Shown here in pieces: positions 33,567-44,617 of a DNA stretch of 64,000 nucleotides. Position 1 is the first letter of the stretch. Every line of letters begins with the position of its first letter. The notes beneath the pieces are model-generated. The model was not told where the DNA came from. It saw only the letters and a list, made by a program, of their open reading frames with translations, and did no database searches. Source of the stretch: Coptis chinensis (taxonomy: Eukaryota > Streptophyta > Magnoliopsida > Ranunculales > Ranunculaceae); the NCBI GenBank assembly GCA_015680905.1, contig CM027380.1:32418001-32482000 (forward strand), given 5' to 3'. The position numbers and the translations under genes are program-made.

Positions 33567-34285
33567 TAGTCGTAGTTATTTTTGTTTTATAAGTTGTTGT
33601 TTTAATTACTTTTGTTGTCTTTATTGTAATGTAACTTTTATTTCAGTAATGTGAATCTTGTAGTGATACTCGAATGAAATTTTAATATAAGGGTTCATTT
33701 TCATTTTGAGTGCTTGTGTCATATTGACCCCACCTTCCCAACTTGTTTGGGGGTGGTTTGATTATTTCAAGCTGTATTTTTAATAAAAAAACCCTAGTGT
33801 TAGAATTTACTGCGGAGTAAGGTGAAAATATGGTAGTTTAGGCATATCTGTGATTGAGAATCATTGTAGGATGAAATCTAGATTAAATAGGTACATTCAC
33901 CATAAAATCCAAATAAGAATCTTGGGTTTGAATTAGAATCCGGGATATGAGTTGTTTCCGTTTTGAGTTTGGAAATTTTAGGATTTCGGAAACCGCCGTA
34001 ATTAGTTTTTGGCAACTTTCCGATCCTTTTTAGCAACTTTAAACCTATATAAACTTGATACAAACTATTCTCACAACTCACACTACACCTAAACTCCATC
34101 ACTCGCCCTTCACACCCGCGATTCCAGCGTTTCGACTCCATTTTTGCAAATCTGCAACTTCGGGTAGCGCCCGCCCCTAGTTGGCCAGGCTTCGCCCTAC
34201 AATTCTGTCGAAAAATTTGGTCGAGAGCGCTAAGTCAAGTCGCCGACCGCTAAGTTGGAAATCAAAAATAAAAAAAATAAAGTTA
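33567..34285 (+). other. Spacer between ORF blocks X and Y, element A
   Basis: UTR-like AT-rich sequence with a PPT-like cttgtttgggggtggtttg at 33743-33759. A leader-like section near 34040-34140 (tatataaacttgatacaaac) could serve as a promoter for block Y. Confidence 0.5.
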
Positions 34286-35301
34286 ATGGCGCCGCGACTC
34301 TCTGGACCGAAATTTTCCAAGGCGTAGTATCGGATCATTCGCAGCTATTCCAAAGCGTAATTTTGAGATGACACATCTCCAATATTGATACCGAACAGTC
34401 TTTCGAAGATTTGTTCCAAAGCACTACTTACGGTGCTTGGTTTTGCGAGGTGATCACATATGTTGGTTGGGACCCTCTTATGGTAAGGCCGGCTGAACTT
34501 TATTCTCCAAAGACTTGCATCTTATTTTTATAATAACTGCATTTTCTTTTGAGACTGGATGGAGAACAAGTGTTCTCCATCACCATTGACGATGAACCAA
34601 TGGAAATTACCGTGTTCTTGCTAGCATTTGTTCTTGGACTTGCTATGCCCATTTGAGATACAAGACCCATGGTGCTATTAGGGTCGATAATAATATGCAT
34701 GTCTATACTTATGAGTCTTTTTGCACGAGGCTTATGGGGCAGGCATTTTCCGTATTGAGGACCAAGGGGACTATAACGTTGCCTTGGTAGCCCGGTCCAT
34801 GAACATAGGAACTGTTATGTTTTGGATTATGCTAAACATTTTAGGGAATGGCGTTTTTTTCTTACGTGAATGGCGCCACTTGCGCGTTTTCCTTGCTTTA
34901 GCCAATGGACACCGGTTCTATGACCTTCCCGGGACTTTGATGTCTAGTTTAGCACGAGCCCATACCATGAGGCATAAGTACCTTCTTATGCCCATTTCTA
35001 ATTTCACGTATTATGCTATGTTTCTTTCCTGTTTTTTGTACACGCGTTTCACGGATTGGATTAAGGTAGACGGTGCGACCCACCAATAGTATTATTCGAT
35101 CTTTCCGTGCAATGACTTGGCATGGGTGGCGGATACAACCTCACCAGGTTGCACCCTACACCCCATCGGACCAAGTGGCACTTAATAGGTTAGCAACCAT
35201 AGATGATAAATGGCGTGAAGCCCGCAAATTATCATAGCATGGCAAGACGCGAAGGAACCTCACTTCTTTATAGAAGTAGAGGATGGCGAAGATGACGAAT
35301 A
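34286..35301 (+). pseudogene. Unrecognised ORF block Y of element A
   Basis: It opens MAPRLSGPKFSKA, then in several frames GEQVFSITIDDEPMEITVFL, LAFVLGLAMP, FFLREWRHLRVFLALANG, RFYDLPGTLMSSLARAHTMR and YLLMPISNFTYYAMFLS, and ends in an acidic tail (EDGEDDE). The middle is hydrophobic. Element B carries the same block (48862 down to about 47850). An Athila env-like or ORF-1-like product is conceivable from position, but I see no diagnostic motif. Confidence 0.5.
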
Positions 35302-37134
35302 ACAACGGGAGTGGAGGTAAGTTTTAGTTGTTTAGTGTAATCCGCTTATGTCCCAAGCAATTTAATTATGTTAACCCCATAATGGGTAGAACTCTTATAG
35401 AGTTGTGTCGGGTTTTATTTCCTATATTAGTGCGTTCTAACTTTGTTTTTGCGGATGTTCCCGAATTTCACGCAGCGTTTCAATGGTATTTTTCCTACCC
35501 TCTTTATTTAAATGCTTTGAGGACAAAGCATGCTTTTTGTTTGGGGGCATAGAAACACGTGTAATTAAGACATCTGTTACGATATAGATAGACATAATAT
35601 GCATTTGTTTTATAGTTAAAATTTCAAAAATTTAAAAATATAAATAAATAAGTCATGCTATACACTTAGGAATATTGGTATTGTTTCTTTCTCCATGCTT
35701 TTAACAATCTAGAAGTCTCACATAGTTTGTTGCATCGTAATAATTGTTAGAAACTTAGGTTAATCGTAGGTAATAATCTTTGCATCTATCTATAAATATA
35801 TTACATGAGTATCTATGATTGTTAGCGAAGAAGTTTTTGAAATCTAGGGCTAGACTTATTATTCTACAAATCCTGTGAGAATATAGCCTAAAGCCTTATA
35901 TGAGCTTAAACATTTGAGAAATGACACAAGGGAGAAGTAAAATCCGGATAGAGAAATCACACGCCCACTTGCTTGATCACTAAACCATATCCTAAGTGAG
36001 AATTTAGGCGCTCTTTGGATCGATATAGATATAGCCGAAATTCAAACCTATGAATTATTTTCCGCTAGTCGCCACTCTGAGCCTTTCATTAGCCCCTTCC
36101 ATAAACCACAATTCCTTTACCCCCTGTTACAAAACAAAAAAAAAAAAAAAAAAGAATAAATAAACCAACCTACCCAATTTAGAATAAGTCCGAGAATAGA
36201 ATGAGTGAAGAAAGAAGAAGAGAAAAACACATTGTAAAAAAAAAAAAATTGTTAGTTGCTTCAGAAAATAAAGAAAAGAAGTTTCCATCCAAAGAAAAGA
36301 AAAATAGAAATAAAATAAAAAAAAAAAAAAAAAAAATAGAATAAAAAGGAGTCAAAAGCCAAAGAAAAGAAAAAGAAAAATATGGCTAAGGATGGAAACA
36401 AAGTATAGAAGCAAAAAGAAAATAACAAGGGTTTCTCTAAGTTACATAATCTGAAGACTCTATTATCTCGGACTTGTCCTTTTGAATATCCATTTCCTTC
36501 CTTCTTAAAACCGCCTAATCCCCCGTGAACACCTAATAAAGACCTCTAGCTCAATTAGGAATATGTTAGTGTGATAGTAAAGTGGCAGATGTGTTTGATC
36601 GACCCGGCTTCCTTGTTGTCATTGAGATTGTAAGGTAAAGTGTACCCACTCGCATTAATCGGAGTAGCTTAAACTCGAAAGTGGAAAAATCGAGTGTTGT
36701 TTCTTGACTATTATTGTGAGAACCTACTTAAGGACGCTTATTCCGAAGTTCTCGAAACAAACCCGCTAAACATTTGATAGTACTACTCATTGTATATATG
36801 TTTATTGTAGATGATTGATTATTATGCATATATTAACTTAGGGTTTTGACTGGTTATTCTTATGTAATTGCTAGAGAGATGTATAGATAGTTGAGCATGA
36901 ATAAGGAAACAATAGTTTTATTTTCTTAGTCGTTGAAGTATAGATGAAGTTTGTGAGTACCTTCATCGAAAACTCTCACGAGGCTATAACTTCGTCCACT
37001 AGGGAATTCCTAGTGGTTTAAGGCCTTGTTGCATATGGTCAATGCAATCGCGACTCAGAAATGAGATTAGGTAGAACTCCATTTTTGGTCACTTATTCTA
37101 ATTTCTCATCTTTGCTTGAGGACAAGCAAAATCT
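35302..37134 (+). other. 3' region of element A with A-rich tract
   Basis: This contains a 74-codon frame (35328-35552, GRTLIELCRVLFPILVR), then a PPT-like motif (35537-35548). A long A-rich low-complexity stretch follows (about 36124-36400). Near 36930-37060 is a segment also found in element B and at 63686-63790. Confidence 0.6.
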
Positions 37135-37151
37135 TTGTTTTGGGGGTGGTT
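37135..37151 (+). promoter_or_regulatory. Polypurine tract of element A
   Basis: tttgttttgggggtggtt lies directly before the 3' LTR. Confidence 0.75.
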
Positions 37152-38536
37152 TGATAAGAGCCCAAAACTGTAGTTTTAACCCATTAATAATCATCTTTGT
37201 TAGACCAATTATGTGAATAATAAGTAAGAGTTAACACCGACACGCGTTTTTATGCATTTCGGGCTTCAAAGTCCATTATAATGCGTAAATGTACCACTTT
37301 AGCGAGATAAAGGAGCAAAAGTCGCAGAGAACTTGAAAAAGCCGTATCTTTGGACTCAGACCTTGGATTGAGGCCCACCTTATGTCAAAGCGACCGGCTC
37401 GGAAAGAGCTTTGCAATGGTCCAAGCCTTGACCCAATCAGAGGAGCAGAAGTGGACGACAAGTCTGTGGAAGCCAACTGCAGCTGAAAAGGCCTTTTTGG
37501 ACTGAAAGAATTGGGTTTTGGGCCTGATTCTCTGGCCCAAAACATGGCTCCAAGCCCATGCACGATTTTTGGATCTGAATGTATAAGAACAAAAGCTTAA
37601 CTCATTGTTAATGGTAGATTAATCAGTAGAGAATTAGGGTAGATAGCTTAGAATAGAAAGTAGCCATTAAAATAGCTTCTAGATCTAGATTTAATTGTTT
37701 TCTTTAATTAGTTTCAAATCCCTTATTAGATTAAACCTTTGGATCTTGTTCTTCAAATTAATTAGATCAATAAAGTAGTATTTCTTATCAATTTCGATTT
37801 TTGTCAAATCCAATTCTAGATCTAATTTCAATTCATGTCCTTATTTCAATTTAGTCATTAAATTAGATTTCATTATTGTTAAATTAAGTAAATTTCAATG
37901 CTTTATATTATGTTTAGTTTTAATCTAAATGGAAATGATTGCGGAATGATTCAAGGCTAAACCTCCATTAGAGGGGGTTGTGAAACCTTGATGAAAGCTT
38001 GATTCCGATTATCGTAGAGTCGTCGTATTTTCCATTCCACTCTAGAAATGATTAGTTCACCATGAGAATGGGTTTAATTGTTCACATGCTAGTTATGAAT
38101 TGGTAGAAATGCCATGTATAATTAGGGATTAGGAATAACCAATTGTTCTGCAAGCGATTCAATTCGAATCTGACGATTAAATCGTTAGTGGATTAAGTTG
38201 AGTTAAGGTGGAATCAATCCCCTCTAACTCCTTATCATAGAATCAACGTAGCCTTCCCATAATTATTTAGATAATCGACTAGTTGCATCTTGTGGGTAGT
38301 TGCATCGTAGTATAATTCCCTTCGTAAAACTCTCATAGACTTAAAAACGACTAGTTAGATTAGAAAACATCCATGCTAGAGCACTGGGAGTGGAACGAAC
38401 TTATCTACTCCACTATATCTCATAGGATTGAGAGTAGAAATCTTTGATAAACAATATAGCATCATTAAGTTTAGTTTACTTACGTTGTGAATTCATCGTT
38501 CATTTCGTAGGTAGACTATTCATTTTACGTTTATCA
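37152..38536 (+). repeat. 3' LTR of element A
   Basis: Nearly identical to 25845-27228. The few differences are clustered in short complex patches (for example 37322-37345, 37940-37945 and 38150-38185). Confidence 0.93.
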
Positions 38537-39620
38537 CTGTCTTAGTACCTCATGCCAGGATATAGAGTGGGTGATAGATACAGAAGCATCCTATCACGTC
38601 ACACTGCACAGGAGATTCTTCACTACCTACAGCTGTGGTGAATATGGTGAAGTAAAGATGGGTAACAATGGCGTCTCGAAGATTGTAGGCATTGGTGATG
38701 TTCATGTAGAAACCAATGTCGGCTACACCTTGACACTCAAGGATGTAAGACATGTCCCTGAGATTCGGCTAAGCCTAATTTCTGCTGGGAAGTTAGATGA
38801 TGATGGCTTTGTAAACTTGTCTGGTAACGGGGAATGGAAACTGAGCAGAGGTTCCATTGTACCAGCCAAATGGAAGAAAACTTGCTCTCTTTACAGGACA
38901 CAGGCTAGTTTGTATAAAGTAGAAGTGAATGTGGCAGAAGAAGAAGTTTCCTCCAAACTATGGCACAAGAGACTGTGTCATATGGGAGAAAAAGGGATAA
39001 AAGTTCTTGCCAAGCAAAAGGCCTTGCCAGACATTAAAGGTACACATTTAAATAGATGTACTCACTGTTTGGTAGGAAAGCAACATAGGGTGTCTTTCCA
39101 AAGATTCCCGTCTCACAGAAAGGGCAATGTCCTTGAGCTAGTGCCCATAGATTTATGTGGTCCTATAAAAGTAAAGTCCCACAGGGGAGCTTTATACTTC
39201 GTGACCTTCATTGATGATGTGTCAAGAAAGGTATGGGCATATAGTCTGAAGACCAAGGATGAAGTACTTAGCATGTTTGAGAATTTCCATAGCATGGTGG
39301 AAAGAGAGACATGGAAGCCTTTGAAGTATATCCGCTCAGATAATGGGGGTGAGTATATAGGGCTGTTTAAAAAGTATTGCAAGAGTCATGGGATTTGTCA
39401 TGAGCAGACCGTTCCCAAGACACCACAATAGAATGGAATAGAAGAGAGAATGAATCGTACCATTGTAGAGAGGATGAGATGCATGCTGTCTCACTCTAAA
39501 CTACCTAGAAGCTACTGGGTAGAAGTAATGCGTACATCCGTGCATGTGATCAACCTATTGCCGTCAAAGCCTCTGAATAGTGATTATCTAGAGAGAGTAT
39601 GGTCAGGCAGATGTTGATTA
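38537..39620 (+). pseudogene. Copia C1 protease and integrase
   Basis: Directly after the TSD the protease reads WVIDTEASYHVTLHR; the normal DTGAS has Glu instead of Gly. It is followed by MGNNGVSKIVGIGDV. The pre-integrase domain has LWHKRLCHMGEKGIKVL and RCTHCLVGKQ (H2C2). The core has VPIDLCGP (D), KYIRSDNGGEY (D) and, after a TAG at 39429 where PQQNG is expected, NGIEERMNRT (E). The catalytic acids are present, but nonsense codons and the mutated protease make it non-functional. Confidence 0.9.
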
Positions 39621-39792
39621 TGGATATTTAAGGGTATTTGGGTGTAGGGTATTTGTGCATATTCCTAAGGATGAGAGATCCAAGCTTGATGACAAAGCCA
39701 AGCAGTGTATTTTTCTGGGTTATGGGGATGAGAAGTTTGGCTACAAACTCTATGATCCAATTAACAAGAAGGTAATCTGAAGTTGAGATGTT

Positions 39793-40850
39793 GTGTTCTT
39801 GGAAGACCAAACCATAGCAGATTTCGAGGAGGGTGAGAAGCTACAGGCTTTCACTAATGATCTTGTTAATTCAGAACCAGAAGATCCTACTGTGGAACGT
39901 GCAGAAGGAATTGAGAATGTAGAGAACCATGAGTTTGAAGCTCATGATGAGAATCCTATTGCTCATGATGGGATAGAACCTATTGGTATAGAAGATGCAG
40001 ATGAAGTGCATGAAACACCACTTGAGCAAGCAGAAGTGCATCCTCCTGAGGCACCAACAGATGGGGTAAGGAGGTCTGATAGAGAGAGACAAACTTCAAC
40101 CAGGTATCCACCATATACGTATATTTTACTATCTGATGGTGGAGAACCTATGTACTACCAAGAGGCTCTTGAAGGTACAGACAAAAAGAAGTGGTTGAAG
40201 GCCATGCATGATGAGATGGATTCTTTGCATAAGAATCACACTTATGAGTTAGTTGGAAAAAAAATTCTCAAGAATAAGTGGATCTACAAAGTCAAGCATG
40301 AGGAGAACAATCCACACCCAAGGCACAAAGCTCGCCTTGTAGTGAAGGGATTCGATCAATAAAAAATGATTGACTTTGATGAAATTTTCTCTCCTGTAGT
40401 GAAGATGACTTCTATCTAGGTGGTATTGGGTATGACCGCAAGTATGAACCTAGAGGTTGAGCAGCTAGATGTTAAGACAACTTTTCTTTATGGAGACCTT
40501 GAAGAAGATGTCTACATGGACCAGCTAGAGGGGTTTGAGGTCAAAGGAAAGGAGCACCTAGTATGCAAGCTGATAAAGAGCTTGTATGGGTTGAAGCAAG
40601 CACCGAGACAGTCGTACATAAAGTTTGATTCCTTTATGGTGAAGCAAGGATATAAGAAGTCTGCTTCCGATCATTGTGTGTTTGTTCAGAAATTTTCAGA
40701 TGGATATTTCATAGTGCTCTTGTTGTATGTGGGAGATATATTGATAGTTGGCCTAAACATCAACAATATATCCAAGCTGAAGAAAGACTTGAGTAAGTCC
40801 TTTGAGATGAAGGATTTGGGTCAAGCAAAATAGATACTTGGGATGCGGAT
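39793..40850 (+). pseudogene. Copia C1 reverse transcriptase
   Basis: After an acidic linker (39840-40050), the RT reads KKWLKAMHDEMDSLHKNHTY, NKWIYKVKHEEN, KARLVVKGFDQ (then TAA), VEQLDVKTTFLYGDLEEDVY and LIKSLYGLKQAPRQSY. The usual YVDD catalytic box reads YVGD (LLLYVGDILIVG), so one catalytic Asp is lost. Stops at 40360, 40417 and 40831 break the frame. The order and spacing of RT blocks are standard for copia. Confidence 0.92.
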
Positions 40851-41700
40851 CACTCATGACAAAAAGAGTGGGAAGTTATGGCTTTCTTAAGAAAGCTACA
40901 TTGAGAAGGTGTTGAAGAGATTCAACATGGATCAAGCGAAGCCAGTCAGTTGTCTGCTTGGTGGCCATTTCTACATGACCAAAGAGATGTGTCCAAAGGG
41001 TGAGCATGAGCAGAGTCAAATGGAAAAGATTCCTTATGCATCTACAGTGGGCAGCTTGATGTATGCAATGGTGTGTACAAGATCGGATATTACTTTCGCA
41101 GTTGGTGCTGTAAGCCGATTTCTGTTAAATCCAGGTAAGGAGCATTGAGAAGGTGTTAAGTGGATATTGAGATATCTCAAGGGCACTTCCAAATCATGTT
41201 TGTGTTTTGGTGGAAGTAAGCTCTTACTTGAAGGCTACACTGATGCAGACATGGCAGGTGATGTTGACTCGATGAAGTCCACCTCCGGTTATCTGTTTTC
41301 TTTTGCAGGGGGAGCAGTTTCTTGGCAATCTAAGTTGCAAAAGTGTGTTGCCCTCCCCAATATAGAAGCCGAGTATATTGCAGCCACTGAGTGTTACAAA
41401 GAGATGCTATGGATGAAGAGGTTTTTCGACGAACTAGGGCTAAAGTAGAAACAGTTTATAGTTCTATGTGACAGTTGAAACGCCATCCATTTGAGCAAAA
41501 ATCCGAGTTTTCATTCTAGATCCAAGCACATACATGTGTGTTATTATTGGATTATAGAAGTATTCGAAGACAAGCATTTGTGTATCGAGAAGATCCATAC
41601 CGACAAGAACGGGTCGGATATGATGACCAAGGTCTTACCGAAAGGTAAGTTTGAAGTTTGCTGTGCTACCGCCGGAATGGTAGCAGACTCCTCTTGTTAA
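40851..41700 (+). pseudogene. Copia C1 RT C-terminus and RNase H
   Basis: SYIEKVLKRFNMDQAKPVS and YASTVGSLMYAMVCTRSDI lead to the RNase H core: LEGYTDADMAGDVDSMKSTS, then ALPNIEAEYIAATECYKEML with the catalytic Asp and Glu. The last segment (HIHVCYYWIIEVFEDK, MMTKVLPKGKFEV) ends at TAA 41698. Stops at 41146 and 41446 and in the LCDS segment interrupt it. Confidence 0.9.
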
Positions 41701-41738
41701 TTTGGAAATTGCATGGAGGTATTCCACCTCACTGTTCG

Positions 41739-41750
41739 GGAGGGGGAGAT
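41739..41750 (+). promoter_or_regulatory. Polypurine tract of copia C1
   Basis: gggagggggaga, directly before the 3' LTR. Confidence 0.85.
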
Positions 41751-42382
41751 TGTTGGAGTTATCCTTCATATTAGGAGAAAAAGGAGTTCAGTTTACGTGG
41801 AGAAGCCTGAGCACGCACGCGCCCATGCCATGGACAACTTACAATGTTTTTAGGGCACGCACGCTCGACATTGGCCTAGCCGAGAGTGCACCCGTGCCCA
41901 TGCTTATTTTCGTCAGGGTTTCTATTTTTGTGAAACTGCGAGTTTGCAATATAAGGTTTTGGGTTTTTGGCAAAACCTAAGGGACAGAACACACGAACCA
42001 AGGCAACACAAGAGAGAGAAAACCAATCTTGAAAGCAATCAAGATTGAGAGATAACCTTTATTGAGAGACAAGCCTATAAAGAGAGAGGAGTGATCTAGT
42101 AAGGTGAGAGACTGAAAGGAGTGATTGTAATCTTCCTTCCCACTTTATAAAAGGATTAGCTCTTATGGAAGTAGGCACCATTGGCCGAACCACGGTATAT
42201 CTTTGTGTTGTAGTATGAGTTTTACTTATTTACATTACTATTTGTTATTAATAGTTATTTAGTGAGTTGGGCATGTTAGTTTGGTTGTAGTGAATGTTTA
42301 GAATTGTCTGGAGATTGTTGTTGGTTCAAATACAAGTTATTTGTGTAGTGGGGATCGATTGGGATCGGTATTAACCCCAACA
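41751..42382 (+). repeat. 3' LTR of copia C1
   Basis: TGTTGGAGTTATCC ... CCCCAACA, 632 bp, about 30 bp shorter than the 5' LTR because of a deletion in the GC-rich part. TSD ttttt follows. Confidence 0.93.
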
Positions 42383-42606
42383 TTTTTAGACTAAACATAT
42401 AAATTTCTAAAAAGAAATTGCCATTAGCTGAAAAAAAAAATATATATCTCATTGTTGGTAGCGAGTGAAGAGCTAATAATGGAGGACATAGCACATTAAG
42501 TGTGTTGAGACCTTGAGATGCATCCTAATTCCTTGCTAAGTTGCTGTCCATATATCCACATTCTCATTGCCATCCTAATTCCTAACCAAATATCAGGCAA
42601 GCAAAC
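42383..42606. other. Host DNA between the two copia elements
   Basis: 224 bp of AT-rich sequence with no feature. It is the continuation of the locus at 24185 once C1 is removed. Confidence 0.5.
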
Positions 42607-43275
42607 TGTTAGAAAAATGGATGTGTAATTGAAATTTCAAAACATGGAACTTGGATTTGCACAAATCCATTGAGAAATGAATGAGTAATTTGTCTCCCAA
42701 GTTACCCAACTTGTGATGAAATGGGTTTTATGATAAACAGTACGTAAATAGAGAAAGACCTTTCTGAAATAGTGCAACGATTCAAAATGTTGCATTATGC
42801 CGAAAAAGTGTGACTTTTCGAAATAGACACTAGTTCAAAATAGTGCTTTATGCCGAAATGGTGCGTCATTTCAAAACATGTGACTTTTCAAAGAGGTGCC
42901 TAACTTTTTCAGAGAGTCACTGTGTTGTTTTGAAAAGGCACTACTCACCTATAAATAGTGGATGAATTTGGAGAGAAAAAATACCAGATCACACATTTCT
43001 GATCTTTCTATTCTCTCTCTGATTTTAGTCAAATACTATGCTGTGTTCGCTGATTATGTGGAATTGAAGTGCTAGCTTTCTATAGAAGGAAATCCTTTAT
43101 ACCTTGGGAGACAGTTTCCCATCAACCTTCAAGCACTGTGAGGGGAAAGTAACAGTTTCCCATCTACACTAGGCTCGGATTTAACAAAGAAGTACAAGAC
43201 ACTTACAAGACAAAAGGTTTGTATTGTTTGGTGATTGGTAAAGAGTAAGTATATTTAAGTTGTATATTCCTAACA
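42607..43275 (+). repeat. Probable 5' LTR of copia C2
   Basis: The borders TGTTAG...CTAACA form a 6-bp inverted repeat, and gag starts about 105 bp later. A TATA-like tataaatagtgg is near 42951. There is no second copy to confirm the ends, and the following PBS is not the usual tggtatcagagc. Confidence 0.6.
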
Positions 43276-43380
43276 ACTTAAAACATGTATTATTTTTTCT
43301 TCTTCTTCTTGACCGAACATAATTTGTTTCAACTTTCTTTTTTGGTTTTAAGGATTAACAAGGTGTATTTCTATTTCAGA

Positions 43381-44300
43381 AATGACAACACCACCAGTTA
43401 CTACTGTTGTCCCTGTTCTTTCTGTTGTTCCTGTTGCAGTTCCTACTGCTGTTCCCCATTATGCTCCTCATGGGGAGCAGCCTGAAAAGTTTAATGGAAT
43501 TGATTTCAAGAGTTGGTAACAGAAGATGCTATTCTATATGACCACCCTTAACTTGGCTAGGTTCATGTGGGACAAGGCTCTTGATGTAGGCCCTGATGAA
43601 ACAGATAAGGAGAAGGTTTTGGCCAAGGATGCTTAGTTTCATGCTAATTTCTTGTGTAGAAATTATGTCCTTAGCGGGTTGGCTGACTCATTATACAATG
43701 TGTATTGTGTGTTCAAAACAACTAAGAAACTAAGAAACAACTCATTATACAAGAGTGAAGATGCTGGCATAAAGAAATTCATAGTTGGTAGATTTCTTGA
43801 TTTCATTCCAAGATGCTACATGATGTTATTGCTGAAGGAATGAGTATGAGTGAATCATTCCAAGTAGCTTCTATGGTGGAAAAGTTACCACCATTTTGAA
43901 AGAATTTTAAGAACTATCTCAAGCATAAATGCAAGGAGATGAACCTTAAAGAACTAATCGTCCATCTAAGGATAGAGGAAGATAACCGTCTATCTGAGAA
44001 GAAGGGCAAGGATCCTATGGTGGCAAAGGCTAATGTTGTGGAAGACTCAAGTTCTAAGGGAAAGAGGGAGGAAGCGCCAAGATGACTCTAATCAAGGCGA
44101 AAGGAGTGTGCCTAACAAGTTCAAGGGCAAGTGCTACAACTGTGGCAAGGCTAGAGATAAAGCTAGTGAATGTCACAAGCCAAAGAAGTCCAAGAAGCAA
44201 AAGACTAAAGCAAATATGACAATGGAGAAGCTTTCTGACAATGTTAATGACATGAACCTATCTGTTGTGGTTTCTAAATGTCTCTTGATTGGAAACAAAA
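43381..44300 (+). pseudogene. gag: Copia C2 gag
   Basis: The frame starts MTTPPVTTVVPVLSVVPVAV, then GEQPEKFNGIDFKSW, a stop (TAA where QQK is expected), LARFMWDKALDVGPDETDKE, another TAG and FLCRNYVLSGLADSLYNVY. The C-terminal zinc knuckle reads CYNCGKARDKASEC; the His of CX2CX4HX4C is replaced by Asp. Frameshifts occur near 43810 and 44030. Confidence 0.85.
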
Positions 44301-44617
44301 AAGAATGGTGGGTGGATATTGGTGCTACTCGCCACATATGCTCCAACAAGTCGATGTTCACCACTTATCATGATGTGGAAAAGGAAGAACAACTCTTTAT
44401 GGGAAATTCTTCTTCATCCAAGGTTGAAGGCAAAGGAAAGGCGGTGATGAGGTTGACTTATAGGAATGAACTAATTCTGAATGATGTGCTCTATGTGCCT
44501 GATATTTGTAAGAACTTAATTTCTAGGTCGCTCCTGAGCAAGATTAGCTTTAAGTTAGTCTTTGTTTATGATAAATTTGTACTGACAAAGAATGATGTAT
44601 TTGTGGGCAAGGGTTAT
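44301..44617 (+). pseudogene. Copia C2 protease, cut by element B
   Basis: EWWVDIGATRHICSNKSMFT is the copia protease active site with DTG changed to DIG. It is followed by LNDVLYVPDICKNLISRSLL and FVGKGY, where element B begins (TSD gttat). The reading frame resumes at 56888. Confidence 0.88.

Larger units (their letters stand above)
25845..38536 (+). mobile_element. Athila-like element A (12.7 kb), no RT or integrase seen
   Basis: LTRs of 1384 and 1385 bp (TGATAAGAGCCC ... TTTATCA), PBS tggcgccgctgcc, gag, protease, two unrecognised ORF blocks, and a PPT. The TSD ctgtc is perfect (25840-25844 and 38537-38541). No YxDD, H2C2 or DDE segment can be found on either strand, so this is a non-autonomous derivative. 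The LTRs are nearly identical over long stretches, which implies recent insertion into C1. Confidence 0.92.
24186..42382 (+). mobile_element. Ty1/copia element C1, interrupted by element A
   Basis: LTRs of 662 and 632 bp (TGTTGGAGTTATCC ... CCCCAACA), a copia-type PBS, gag-PR-INT-RT-RNaseH order, a PPT, and a TSD ttttt on both sides (24181-24185 and 42383-42387). Without the nested Athila-like element A the copy is about 5.5 kb, normal for copia. Multiple nonsense codons make it inactive. Confidence 0.93.

Noticed and set aside
33891..34141. Minus-strand ORF in the element A spacer
   Set aside because: It overlaps UTR-like sequence and is antisense to the element. No support from element B beyond sequence similarity.
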